From Phycisphaerales bacterium (lineage in GTDB: Bacteria; Planctomycetota; Phycisphaerae; Phycisphaerales; UBA1924), in the NCBI GenBank assembly GCA_016699835.1, contig CP064987.1:2914001-2978000 (forward strand): DNA of 64,000 nucleotides. The letters are read 5' to 3'. Numbering within the stretch: the first letter of the stretch is position 1; each line of letters opens with the position of its first letter. The position numbers and the translations under genes were made by a program. A model generated the notes under the pieces. That model saw nothing but the letters and a program-made list of their open reading frames with translations. It was not told the DNA's origin and did not search any database. Positions 35,438-43,523 of this stretch are shown one piece after another.

Positions 35438-36502
35438 ATGTCCCTCATCCGCCGCGGCTTCACACTCATCGAACTTCTCGTCGTCATCGCCATCATCGCT
35501 CTCCTCATCAGCCTGCTCCTCCCCTCGTTCGCCGCCGCCAAGACCACGGCCAAATCGCTCAAGGAGCAGGGCGTTGCCCACCAGATGGTTACGGCATCAG
35601 TTGCGTACCAGTCGGACTCAAAGGACATGATCCTTCCCGGAGGATGTCACTGGTCTTGGAACCACGCTCCGGCGAACAGGTACAGTTTGCTCCCTTCTGA
35701 TCCATGGAATCCTCGCCGTCGTCTCATGGGCTCCATCACGAAGATCTGGGTCATGCACTTTGTGTCGTGGAACTCGTTTCCGTTGGAATCAGTCCAACTG
35801 GACAAGGCTACATATTTGAACTTTCTCTCACGGCCTGTCTATGGATATTTCTCGTCAGACATGAACTACAGCACATATTTGATGGATGAAAGTCTGAGTG
35901 CATTCGCCTGGCATCCATCACTCGGCATGAACACGGTGTATTACGGTGGTAACTATTCTTTCGGTGCGTTCCGTGGGCAGGGGCCCTCGATAGACGATCA
36001 AAACTCGGATTTGTACTCGCCCTATGGAAACCCGACTCCGGCTGGTAACCCAAAGATCTCTGGCGGGCAGTTCTACGTCCAGCGAGGTGCCGATGTCCGG
36101 TATCCAAGCACAATGCTCGAGTTCGCTTCGTCCCGAGGTGGAGATGTGGCGACCGGTGCAGGTTGGTCGTACGGCGAAGCCATTCCCAACTCGGGTGTGA
36201 TTCGCCCCGGGTACTACACAGTACTTCCACCCACGATGTCACCATATCACAGAGGTGGATTCCGGCAGGCCTACACGCTAGCAAATCGCTGGTACCCCTC
36301 CAACAATTTCAACCCCTCCGCCGTTGCCGGCACCTGGGGCATGATGGACATGCGCTACCATAACAAGGCCGTCACCGCCATGGTCGATGGGCACGTCGAG
36401 ATGCAGTCCCTCGAGCAACTCCGCGACATGCGCAAGTGGGCCAACATGGCCGACCGGGCCGATTGGACCTTTCCCACAAACGCCAGCCAGATCACATGGT
36501 GA
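35438..36502 (+). CDS. Pseudopilin, paralogue 3 (mosaic sequence)
   Basis: A 354-residue pseudopilin starting MSLIRRGFTLIELLVVIAI, with a canonical Gly-Phe cleavage site. It aligns along its length with paralogue 1, including GCHWSWNHAPANRYSLLPSDPWNPRRRL and AVTAMVDGHVEMQSLEQLRDMRKW. The first 150 bp and last 200 bp are very GC-rich at third positions and almost identical to paralogue 1. The middle (about 35,640-36,290) is AT-richer with different codon choice. ATG 35438 follows a GCAGGAGA element. TATAAC at 35356-35361 is a possible -10 box. No terminator was seen before tyrS, which starts 53 bp downstream. Confidence 0.87.
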   Translation: MSLIRRGFTLIELLVVIAIIALLISLLLPSFAAAKTTAKSLKEQGVAHQMVTASVAYQSDSKDMILPGGCHWSWNHAPANRYSLLPSDPWNPRRRLMGSITKIWVMHFVSWNSFPLESVQLDKATYLNFLSRPVYGYFSSDMNYSTYLMDESLSAFAWHPSLGMNTVYYGGNYSFGAFRGQGPSIDDQNSDLYSPYGNPTPAGNPKISGGQFYVQRGADVRYPSTMLEFASSRGGDVATGAGWSYGEAIPNSGVIRPGYYTVLPPTMSPYHRGGFRQAYTLANRWYPSNNFNPSAVAGTWGMMDMRYHNKAVTAMVDGHVEMQSLEQLRDMRKWANMADRADWTFPTNASQITW

Positions 36503-36554
36503 ACGGCTGATTTCTACGTCAGTCACCCCCGGTCAAGCGCGTACCCTCCCCCGC

Positions 36555-37877
36555 ATGACCGACTTCCTCGCCGAACTTGAATGGCGGGGCCTGCTCCATC
36601 AGGCCTCCGATCCCGTCGCCATCCGCACCCACCTCGCCTCGGCGCAGCGCCGGGCCTACTGCGGCTTCGATCCCACCGCCGACTCGCTCACCATCGGCAA
36701 CCTCGTCCCCATCCTCCTCCTCGCCCGCTTCCAACGCTGCGGCCACCAGCCCATCGTCCTCGCCGGCGGCGGCACAGGACTCATCGGCGACCCCAGCGGC
36801 AAGTCCGCCGAGAGGCAACTCCTGACCCGCGAGCGCGTCGCCAGCAACGTCGCCTCCATCAAGCGCATCTTCGAGCGCGCTATCGACTTCTCGCCCGCGT
36901 CCAAGAACGCCGCGATCCTCGTCGACAACGCCGACTGGCTCTTGAAACTCACCTACCTCGACGCCCTGCGTGACGTCGGCAAGCACTTCTCCGTCAACGC
37001 GATGATCCAGAAGGACTCGGTCCGCGATCGCCTCCACAACCGCGATCAAGGCATCAGTTACACCGAGTTCAGTTACATGATCCTCCAGGCCTACGACTTC
37101 CTCCACCTCCACAAGTCCCTCGGCGTCACCATCCAACTCGGCGGGAGCGACCAGTGGGGCAACATGACCGCCGGCACCGACCTCATCCGAAAGACCCATG
37201 CCGCCGAGCACGCCGATCAGGCCGAGCGTGAGCACGCCTTCGTCATCACCACGCCCCTCATCACCAAGGCCGACGGCGGGAAGTTCGGCAAGACCGAGAC
37301 CGGCGCCATCTGGCTCACCGCCGATCGCACCAGCCCCTTCGCCTTCTACCAGTTCTGGCTCAACTCCGCCGACGCCGACATCCCCAAGTTTCTGCGGACG
37401 TTCACGTTCCTCTCGCGCCCCGACATCGAATCGCTCGAAGCCTCGCACGCGCAGAACCCCGGCGAGCGGGCCGCCCATCGCGCCCTCGCGCGGCACATGA
37501 CCGAGATGCTCCACGGCACCACCGAGGCCGATCACGCCGAGAGCGCCGCCAAAGCGCTCTTCTCGGGCGAGATCGCGGGCCTCTCCGAGAAGACCCTCCG
37601 CGAGGTGCTCTCCACAGTCCCCGCAAGCACACACCCACGATCGCAACTCGAGAGTGGTGGTGGTAGCGGGGGAGTGGTGCTGCTGGATCTGCTCGTGACG
37701 ACCGCGCTCGCCAAGAGCAAGCGCGAGGCGCGCGAGTTCCTCCAGGCTGGATCCGTTACGATCAATGGCAAAAAGGCCGAGCCGGACACGACGCTCTCAA
37801 CCAAAGACCTCCTCCACGGCAGCATGATCGCGCTCCGCCGCGGCAAGAAGCAATGGCATCTCACGACGTGGGAGTAA
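36555..37877 (+). CDS. tyrS: Tyrosyl-tRNA synthetase
   Basis: A 440-residue class I synthetase that charges tRNA-Tyr. It shows CGFDPTADSLTIGNL, where the HIGH-type motif has Thr for the first His, then GGGTGLIGDPSGK, SYMILQAYDFLHL, IQLGGSDQWGNMTAGTDLIRK (tyrosine/tRNA binding) and the KMSKS-type loop as DGGKFGKTETGAIWL. A C-terminal S4 RNA-binding domain (about 375-440) ends SKREAREFLQAGSVTINGKKAE. A Ser/Gly-rich linker (ESGGGSGG) precedes it. ATG 36555 sits at the expected N-terminus. No T-box leader was recognised upstream. Confidence 0.95.
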   Translation: MTDFLAELEWRGLLHQASDPVAIRTHLASAQRRAYCGFDPTADSLTIGNLVPILLLARFQRCGHQPIVLAGGGTGLIGDPSGKSAERQLLTRERVASNVASIKRIFERAIDFSPASKNAAILVDNADWLLKLTYLDALRDVGKHFSVNAMIQKDSVRDRLHNRDQGISYTEFSYMILQAYDFLHLHKSLGVTIQLGGSDQWGNMTAGTDLIRKTHAAEHADQAEREHAFVITTPLITKADGGKFGKTETGAIWLTADRTSPFAFYQFWLNSADADIPKFLRTFTFLSRPDIESLEASHAQNPGERAAHRALARHMTEMLHGTTEADHAESAAKALFSGEIAGLSEKTLREVLSTVPASTHPRSQLESGGGSGGVVLLDLLVTTALAKSKREAREFLQAGSVTINGKKAEPDTTLSTKDLLHGSMIALRRGKKQWHLTTWE

Positions 37878-38015
37878 CGCCGATTCGAAATCGATGAGTT
37901 GTGGTCGGGAATACCGCGCACGACGCGGCGAGTAGATTCTAGCGCGTCGGGCAAGCGCTCCGTCCGAGATGTGCAAATCTCGCAAAGACTCACGAAAACA
38001 GCCCCGTTTTCGTCG

Positions 38016-39164
38016 ATGACCGCTGTCAATCTCCCGCACGCGCTGGACCGACTCCAGGTCCCCACCAATCCTTGGGACTGGCGCGGACGGACCCACGCCA
38101 TCGATTCGACTGTCCACCGAGGAACCTTCGTGTCCCAGTTCCACGACCCAACCCGCCCCAACGCCTTCACGCCCCGGCCCATGCCGGTCCCCAAGCCACT
38201 TCCCGCCAACCCGCGCCGTGTGCGTGGTGGCGTGAAACTCACCCAGAGCGAAGGCGTCGGTGATCCCGCCGCCGGCTGGGCCTCGCAGCGCTGGTCACGT
38301 CTCATCGAGGACGCCGCCGAGGGGGCCGCGCTCCGCGAGGGGCTGGAATACGCGAAACTCGGACAAACCAAGCGCCTCACGATCGAGCCAGGCCGACTCG
38401 ATGCCGTCGTGCAGGGTCGCGCGCCACGCGCATACGTGACACGCATCACCATCCCCACGCTCGACGCCGAGCAATGGACCAAGGCCATCGGCGCGCTCGC
38501 CGACAGCGCGATGTACGCCGCCAAGATCCTCTCCGGCGAGGTCCCGCCCAGCATCGAGGATCTCTTCATCCCGCTCGGCTTCCGACTCCTCCCCGCTTCC
38601 GCCGCGGACCTCGGCGTGACATGCACCTGCACCATCGCTGGCCCTCCGGGTGGCCCGCCGCCGCCACCGCCCGGCGGTCTGTGGTGCAAGCACGCCTGCT
38701 GTGTCGCGCACCTCTTCGCCGCGCGCCTCTCGACAGACCCGTTCCTCGCGTTCCTCCTTCGCGGCCTGGAGCGTGAGGATCTCACCGATCGATTGCTCCA
38801 CCGACGTGCCGCCTCGCAGGCCGGTCATGGCACCGTGCCCGTCTACGTCCAACGCGTCACCGGCGCCTCCGAGATGCCCCCGCCGGCCTTCGACCAGAAC
38901 CTCGACCACTTCTGGGAGATGCCCCAGCCCCTCGACGCGATCGAGATCCCCATCGAGCCGCCCCCGGTCAGCCACCCGCTCCTGCGCCGCCTTGGCCCAA
39001 GCCCATTCCTAAATGCCGCCTTCCCCCTCGTGGGACTCCTTGCCAGTTGCTACGAACGAATCAGCGAGGACGCTCTCTCCGAACCGTCGCCCGAAACGCC
39101 AGCGGAGTCACCCGATTCTGATCCCGACATAGACGACGAGTCCCCCCAAACACCCACCGATTGA
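38016..39164 (+). CDS. SWIM zinc-finger domain protein
   Basis: A 382-residue protein with the N-terminal and central layout of bacterial SWIM proteins: WGRTHAI-like start (WDWRGRTHAIDSTV), repetitive ARAYVTRI segment, then SAMYAAKILSGEVPPSIEDLF and the finger CTCTIAGPPGG...GLWCKHACCVAHL (CxC...CxH). The two halves of the finger are separated by a Pro/Gly-rich insert. The C-terminal 40 residues are acidic and Pro-rich. Relatives usually pair with an SNF2-type helicase gene; none is next to it. ATG 38016 gives a clean N-terminus. The TGA stop lies inside the -35 box of the downstream promoter. Confidence 0.82.
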   Translation: MTAVNLPHALDRLQVPTNPWDWRGRTHAIDSTVHRGTFVSQFHDPTRPNAFTPRPMPVPKPLPANPRRVRGGVKLTQSEGVGDPAAGWASQRWSRLIEDAAEGAALREGLEYAKLGQTKRLTIEPGRLDAVVQGRAPRAYVTRITIPTLDAEQWTKAIGALADSAMYAAKILSGEVPPSIEDLFIPLGFRLLPASAADLGVTCTCTIAGPPGGPPPPPPGGLWCKHACCVAHLFAARLSTDPFLAFLLRGLEREDLTDRLLHRRAASQAGHGTVPVYVQRVTGASEMPPPAFDQNLDHFWEMPQPLDAIEIPIEPPPVSHPLLRRLGPSPFLNAAFPLVGLLASCYERISEDALSEPSPETPAESPDSDPDIDDESPQTPTD

Positions 39165-39188
39165 CTCGGCCGCCCGACCACCTACACT
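39161..39188 (+). promoter_or_regulatory. Strong sigma-70 promoter for structured RNA/tRNA-Gln
   Basis: TTGACT (39161-39166) and TACACT (39183-39188) are separated by 16 bases. Five of six and four of six positions match the consensus; this is among the best promoters in the window. Transcription should begin near 39195, immediately before the structured stretch. Confidence 0.7.
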
Positions 39189-39194
39189 CTCCCC

Positions 39195-39440
39195 GCTTGG
39201 AGCCGACCGTGACGGACGCGAGTGCAATCTCGCCGAGGCACGGCAGGGGCGAAGACCATCGCGGCGATGGGTCGTCCAGCTCCGCTCAAATGCCCACACC
39301 GATTCGTTCGGGTGGGCCGTAGAGCACCAAGCCGCGGCGTATCGCCCCAGCCCATCATGTGACCTAGAGGTCACATTCTTGGACGCTCCGGGTGCGTGAG
39401 ACCGCGTTCGACGGTCCCTCACGCACCGCCCTCCGCACCC
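39195..39440 (+). ncRNA. Candidate structured non-coding RNA of unknown family
   Basis: No open frame of coding character covers this stretch, yet hairpins follow one another. GGAGC (39199-39203) pairs with GCTCC (39279-39283) and encloses two arms. The first arm has CCGTG/CACGG (39207-39211 with 39239-39243) and GCGAG/CTCGC with loop TGCAAT. The second is GACCATCG-CGG-CGATGGGTC (39254-39273). Next come CCCAC/GTGGG with CCGA/TCGG (39293-39316), a perfect 8-bp hairpin ATGTGACC-TAGA-GGTCACAT (39357-39376), and GGTGCGTGAG/CTCACGCACC with an inner ACCG/CGGT (39391-39427). The stretch lacks SRP, RNase P and tmRNA hallmarks. It could be a divergent 6S-like RNA or the leader of the tRNA-Gln transcript. 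Ends are estimated. Confidence 0.55.
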
Positions 39441-39490
39441 GCGGCGGGCCCAACCCCAGGAGTTGTTCCGAGTTCGGCGCCATCCATCAC

Positions 39491-39562
39491 TGGTCGATGG
39501 TGTAATCGGCAGCACAGCAGATTTTGGTTCTGTTAGTCCTGGTTCGAGTCCAGGTCGACCAG
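39491..39562 (+). tRNA. tRNA-Gln (UUG)
   Basis: A 72-nt cloverleaf with acceptor stem TGGTCGA/TCGACCA, anticodon arm GCAGA-TTTTGGT-TCTGT (anticodon TTG) and T-arm CCTGG-TTCGAGT-CCAGG. U1 pairs with A72, the feature typical of tRNA-Gln, and the discriminator is G. CCA is not encoded. Confidence 0.97.
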
Positions 39563-39608
39563 TTTTCTGCCGTGGGCACCAGCGGCGCCACCCAACTCGG
39601 GGCCGAGC

Positions 39609-40379
39609 ATGACTCGCCCTCTCCACGCCATCATCCTCGCCGCGGGCAAGGGCACTCGGATGAAATCCGACCTGCCCAAGGTCGTGCATCCGGTGGGCGG
39701 TCGGCCGATGGTGTGCGCCGTGGTCGATGCGTGCATCGCCGCGGGTTGCGCGCGCATCGTCGCCATCGTGGGGTACAAGCAGGAGGCCGTGCGCGAGGCG
39801 CTCGCGTCGTATGGCCCGCGCGTCGAGTTTGCCGTTCAGGGGGAGCAACTCGGGACGGGGCACGCGGTGCAGATGGCCTCGCCGATGCTTGGCGGCGATC
39901 GGGCGTCGGATTGTCTTGTGCTCTGTGGCGATGGGCCGCTGATTCGATCTTCGACCATCGCGAAGGTCATGGATCGGCACCGTTCGGCCAACGCTTCGGC
40001 CACGCTCGCGACCGCCGTGATCGACGATCCCACGGGGTACGGGCGCATCGTGCGTGACTCAAAGGGCCGCTTTCAGGCGATCGTTGAGCAGAAGAACGCC
40101 ACGCCGGAGCAACTCAAGGTCCGCGAGGTCAACCCGAGTTACTACTGCTTCCACACGGGCGATCTCTTCGACAGCCTGGGGAAGGTGACGCGGAACGCGC
40201 TGACGGGCGAGTACTACCTGACGGATGTGCCGGCGCTCCTGCTCGGGTCGGGCAAGCGAGTCGAGGTGATCGAGGCCGTTCCGCCCGAGGATGTGCTCTC
40301 GATCAACACGCTGGATGATCTGGGCGTGGTCGATCGGTTGTTCCGCGCCCGCACGGGCGTCACTGGAGGCAAGGCATGA
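39609..40379 (+). CDS. GlmU-type UDP-N-acetylglucosamine pyrophosphorylase (N-terminal half only)
   Basis: A 256-residue nucleotidyltransferase corresponding to the uridyltransferase domain of GlmU: IILAAGKGTRMKSDLPKVVHPVGGRPM (nucleotide-binding loop), QLGTGHAVQMA, VLCGDGPLI, TGYGRIVRD and VNPSYYCFHTGDLF. The left-handed beta-helix acetyltransferase domain present in full GlmU (about 450 residues) is absent; the protein ends soon after INTLDDLGVVDRLF. UDP-GlcNAc synthesis would then need a separate acetyltransferase. Order glmU-prs-rplY-pth is conserved in many bacteria, supporting the assignment. Its stop overlaps the prs start (ATGA). Confidence 0.85.
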   Translation: MTRPLHAIILAAGKGTRMKSDLPKVVHPVGGRPMVCAVVDACIAAGCARIVAIVGYKQEAVREALASYGPRVEFAVQGEQLGTGHAVQMASPMLGGDRASDCLVLCGDGPLIRSSTIAKVMDRHRSANASATLATAVIDDPTGYGRIVRDSKGRFQAIVEQKNATPEQLKVREVNPSYYCFHTGDLFDSLGKVTRNALTGEYYLTDVPALLLGSGKRVEVIEAVPPEDVLSINTLDDLGVVDRLFRARTGVTGGKA

Positions 40380-41356
40380 GCAGGAACTCTCGGGAGATGA
40401 AGATCTTCGCGGGGCGGTCCAGCCATGCGCTCGCCACACGTGTGTGCAATCTGATGGGCGTGGCGATGGGTGCCGCGCGCGTCGTGTCGTTCCCCGATGG
40501 CGAGTTGATCGTGAAACTCGACGAGGACGTGCGCGGGCGTGACTGCTATGTGATCCTCTCGACGTGCGAGCCGGTGAACGACACGCTGATGGAACTCCTG
40601 GTCTACATCGACTGCTTGCGTCGCGCCAGCGCCGACCGGGTCTCGGTGGTGATCCCGTATTTCGGCTACGCGCGCCAGGACCGCAAGGACGAGGGACGCG
40701 TGCCGATCACGGCGAAACTCGTGGCGAATCTCATCACGGCGGCCGGCGCGTCGCGCGTGCTGGCGATCGACCTCCATGCCGCCCAGATCCAGGGGTTCTT
40801 CGACATCCCCGTCGATCACCTCTCGGCGACGCCCGTCTTCGTCGATTACTTCCTGCAGAAACGATCCGAACTGGGCGATCTGTGCCTGGTCAGCCCGGAC
40901 GTGGGCAACGTCAAGGTCGCCGAGAGCATGGCGAACCTGCTTTCGGGCGATCTGGCGATCATCAACAAGCGGCGTCTCTCGGGCTCGACGGTCACGACGG
41001 GGAACCTCATCGGCAGCGTCGAGGGGAAGACCGTCCTGATGTTCGATGACATGATCTCGACCGCGGGGACGGTGGTTGAGGCGGCGAAACTGGTGATGGA
41101 TCGCGGGGCGCGCCAGGTGATCGCCGCCGCCACGCATCCGGTGCTCGTGGGTCCGGCCGTCGAACGGCTGAAGAACGGTCCGATCAGCAAGGTGGTCGTG
41201 TGCAACACGATCCCCCTAACGCCGCAGCGTCGCGAACTCGGAGAGAAACTGGTCGAACTGTGCGTGGGGTCGCTTTTGGCGCAGGCGATCTACCGCATCC
41301 ACAACAACGAGTCGGTCAGCGCCCTGTTCACGAAGACCGCGGGGGTCAAGCGATAG
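40376..41356 (+). CDS. prs: Ribose-phosphate pyrophosphokinase
   Basis: A 326-residue enzyme that makes PRPP from ribose 5-phosphate and ATP for nucleotide, His and Trp synthesis. Visible motifs are FPDGELIVKLDEDVRGRD, VVIPYFGYARQDRKDEGRVPITAKLVANLI, the catalytic and cation site AIDLHAAQIQGFFDIPVDHL, and the PRPP loop LMFDDMISTAGTVVEAA. Length and order are standard. ATG 40376 overlaps the preceding stop. It is followed 78 bp later by rplY. Confidence 0.96.
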   Translation: MSRNSREMKIFAGRSSHALATRVCNLMGVAMGAARVVSFPDGELIVKLDEDVRGRDCYVILSTCEPVNDTLMELLVYIDCLRRASADRVSVVIPYFGYARQDRKDEGRVPITAKLVANLITAAGASRVLAIDLHAAQIQGFFDIPVDHLSATPVFVDYFLQKRSELGDLCLVSPDVGNVKVAESMANLLSGDLAIINKRRLSGSTVTTGNLIGSVEGKTVLMFDDMISTAGTVVEAAKLVMDRGARQVIAAATHPVLVGPAVERLKNGPISKVVVCNTIPLTPQRRELGEKLVELCVGSLLAQAIYRIHNNESVSALFTKTAGVKR

Positions 41357-41434
41357 CGATCGCCAGCCCGTCGCGACTGGAACTCAAGAATCAGAACTCA
41401 GAAGCGCACGATTAGAGATTGAAAGGAAGAAGTC

Positions 41435-42142
41435 ATGCACGAGAAGTCTCCACTGTTGGCCGCGAAGAAGCGTGAGCACCTGGGCTCGCGATACTCGCAG
41501 CGCATCCGCAAGCAGGGCGGTCTCCCCGCAGTGCTCTACGGGCACGGCGAGGCGCCCGTCGCGATCACGCTCGACGCGCGCGACGCGATCTCCCACATCA
41601 CCAAGGGCGAGAAGGTCTTTCGCCTCGACTTCCCCGGGACGAAGAACAAGGACGAGGGCCAGGTCGTTCTGGTGAAGGACCTCCAGTTCGATTACCTCGG
41701 CACGAACATCATCCACGCGGACCTGGCGCGAGTCGATCTCAACGAGCGCGTCCACACGCGTGTGCCCCTTCGTCTGGTGGGCGAGGCGGTTGGTCTGAAG
41801 CAGGCCGGCGCGATCATGATGCACCCCACGAGCGAACTCGAGATCGAGTGCCTCGTCCTCGAACTTCCCGACTCCATCGAGGTGACGATCACCAGCCTTG
41901 ACGTCGGGCACGCGATCACCGCGGCGGACGTCAAACTCCCCACGACCTCGATGAAACTGCTCACCGACTCGCACGCGATCGTGGCGCAGATCGTGATCCA
42001 GGTCGAGGCCCCGACCGCCGCCGAGGCGACCGCCGCCGACGCGACCGCCGCCGGCCCCGAGGTGATCACGGCCAAGAAGCCCGAGGAGGGCGCCGCCGCC
42101 GCGGGCAAGGACGCGAAGCCCGCCGGCGACAAGAAGAAGTAA
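41435..42142 (+). CDS. rplY: 50S ribosomal protein L25/general stress protein Ctc
   Basis: A 235-residue CTC-type L25 that binds 5S rRNA. The N-terminal L25 domain shows SRYSQRIRKQGGLPAVLYGHGEAPVAI and VLVKDLQFDYLGTNIIHADLARVD. The beta-rich TL5-like C-terminal domain includes VPLRLVGEAVGLKQAGAIMMHPTSELEIECL and PDSIEVTITSLDVGHAI. The final 50 residues are an Ala/Lys-rich low-complexity tail. A GAAAGGAAG element precedes ATG 41435. Confidence 0.94.
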   Translation: MHEKSPLLAAKKREHLGSRYSQRIRKQGGLPAVLYGHGEAPVAITLDARDAISHITKGEKVFRLDFPGTKNKDEGQVVLVKDLQFDYLGTNIIHADLARVDLNERVHTRVPLRLVGEAVGLKQAGAIMMHPTSELEIECLVLELPDSIEVTITSLDVGHAITAADVKLPTTSMKLLTDSHAIVAQIVIQVEAPTAAEATAADATAAGPEVITAKKPEEGAAAAGKDAKPAGDKKK

Positions 42143-42199
42143 TCCCACACGCACCCCGCACCCATTCGCACGCACCCCGCACGCGATCAAGTCTTTGGA

Positions 42200-42898
42200 A
42201 TGAAGGTTCTCGTCGGACTGGGCAATCCCGAAGGGCAGCACGCTAAGACCCGGCACAACGCCGGATTCATGGTGATCGATCGGCTGCTCGCTCGCTACGC
42301 CGCCCACGCGCCCCTCAAGGCCCGCTTCAACTCCGCCACCGTCGAGATCGAGATTCCAAGGCCCGACCGCACGACTGAACGCTGCCTGCTCATGAAGCCG
42401 ACCACCTACATGAACCGATCCGGACTCGCCGTGGGCGAGGCGATGCGCTTCTACAAAGTCGCGCCCGCGGATCTGCTCGTCATCTCCGACGAGTTGTATC
42501 TTCCGGTCGGGACGGTCCGGCTTCGCCAGAGCGGAAGCCCCGGCGGGCACAACGGGCTCGCGGATATCTCGCGCGTGCTCGGCACGCACGACTATCCGCG
42601 GCTTCGCGTGGGCGTGGGACTCAAGCCCAAGGGAGGCAAGCCGGCCCAGATGGACCAGGCCGACTTTGTCCTCTCGCGGTTCATGGACGAGGAGCACGCG
42701 GACCTCTCGGCGTCGCTCGATCGGGCGGCGGAGGCGTGCGTGCTCTTCTCGACTCGCGGCATCGATGCCGCGATGAACGTGGTCAATGCCGACCCAAAGT
42801 CGACGGACCCAAAGCCGTCGGAACCGAAACCATCCAACATCAAGGGCGCGGCTGCTCGTCCTACCAATTCCATGCCGCCGCCGATCCCGCCAGCGTGA
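42200..42898 (+). CDS. pth: Aminoacyl/peptidyl-tRNA hydrolase
   Basis: A 232-residue Pth that rescues peptidyl-tRNAs dropped from ribosomes. The N-terminal MKVLVGLGNPEGQHAKTRHNAGF carries the conserved Asn and catalytic His. KPTTYMNRSGLAV and VISDELYLPVGTVRLRQSGSPGGHNGL supply the other active-site residues (Asp and Asn). The core is about 190 residues; the last 40 residues are a Pro/Lys/Ser-rich tail not usual in the family. It follows rplY by 57 bp, the order seen in Gram-positive genomes. Confidence 0.95.
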   Translation: MKVLVGLGNPEGQHAKTRHNAGFMVIDRLLARYAAHAPLKARFNSATVEIEIPRPDRTTERCLLMKPTTYMNRSGLAVGEAMRFYKVAPADLLVISDELYLPVGTVRLRQSGSPGGHNGLADISRVLGTHDYPRLRVGVGLKPKGGKPAQMDQADFVLSRFMDEEHADLSASLDRAAEACVLFSTRGIDAAMNVVNADPKSTDPKPSEPKPSNIKGAAARPTNSMPPPIPPA

Positions 42899-42988
42899 GG
42901 CACGCCGCGAGAATCCAATCACGTTTCACCCGTATCACCACACGACAGAACACACGCGAAACACGCAAGAAGAAGGAAGGACCGAACC

Positions 42989-43459
42989 ATGGCACAACCC
43001 GCCACCCAGATCGTGAACGAGAAGCAGACATACACCTATGAGGCGATGTTCCTCATCAGCCAGGCCGTCGCGTCGGATCTCAACTCCGTCGTGGAGCACA
43101 TCAACGAGATCCTGCACCGCGGGCACGCGACGCTGCTCGCGATGCGCAAGTGGGACGAGCGGCGCCTCGCCTACGAGATCAAGGGGCAGAAGCGCGGGCT
43201 CTACATCCTCGCGTACTTCACGACCGTCGGCGAGAACATCGCCCACATCGAGCGTGACTGCAACCTGTCGGAGAAGATTCTCCGCGCGATGATCCTCCGC
43301 TGCGACCACATGACCAAGGACCAGATCGAGGCCGCCGACGACCGCAAGGGTCTCGAGGTCGAGGCGAAACTGCGTTCGGAGCGTGCGGCCAGCCCTGCCG
43401 CGTCGGCTGCGGTCGTTACCGAGGCGAGCAGCGACGAGGGCGACGAGACCTCGAACTGA
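42989..43459 (+). CDS. rpsF: 30S ribosomal protein S6
   Basis: A 156-residue S6 with the core KQTYTYEAMFLISQAVASDLNSVVEHINEIL, KWDERRLAYEIKGQKRGLYILAYF and NLSEKILRAMILRCDHMTKDQIEAADDRKG. The last 40 residues form an Ala/Ser/Glu-rich tail, longer than in typical S6. A GAAGGA element precedes ATG 42989. The usual partners ssb, rpsR and rplI do not follow; a terminator 25 bp downstream ends the cluster. Confidence 0.95.
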   Translation: MAQPATQIVNEKQTYTYEAMFLISQAVASDLNSVVEHINEILHRGHATLLAMRKWDERRLAYEIKGQKRGLYILAYFTTVGENIAHIERDCNLSEKILRAMILRCDHMTKDQIEAADDRKGLEVEAKLRSERAASPAASAAVVTEASSDEGDETSN

Positions 43460-43483
43460 GTTCGCATCAGTCTTGATTTCAGG

Positions 43484-43519
43484 CGCGGCCCGGGCCACTC
43501 CGGGCCGCGTTCGTTTTTT
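43484..43519 (+). terminator. Rho-independent terminator of the glmU-rpsF cluster
   Basis: Perfect 10-bp stem CGCGGCCCGG/CCGGGCCGCG with a 6-base loop, then TTCG and six T. It lies 25 bp after the rpsF stop and just before the end of the convergent permease gene. Confidence 0.92.
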
Positions 43520-43523
43520 GACA

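Noticed and set aside
41384..42922. 512-codon minus-strand frame across rplY and pth
   Set aside because: Gly/Val/Arg-rich shadow frame caused by high GC; the plus strand carries unmistakable rplY and pth.
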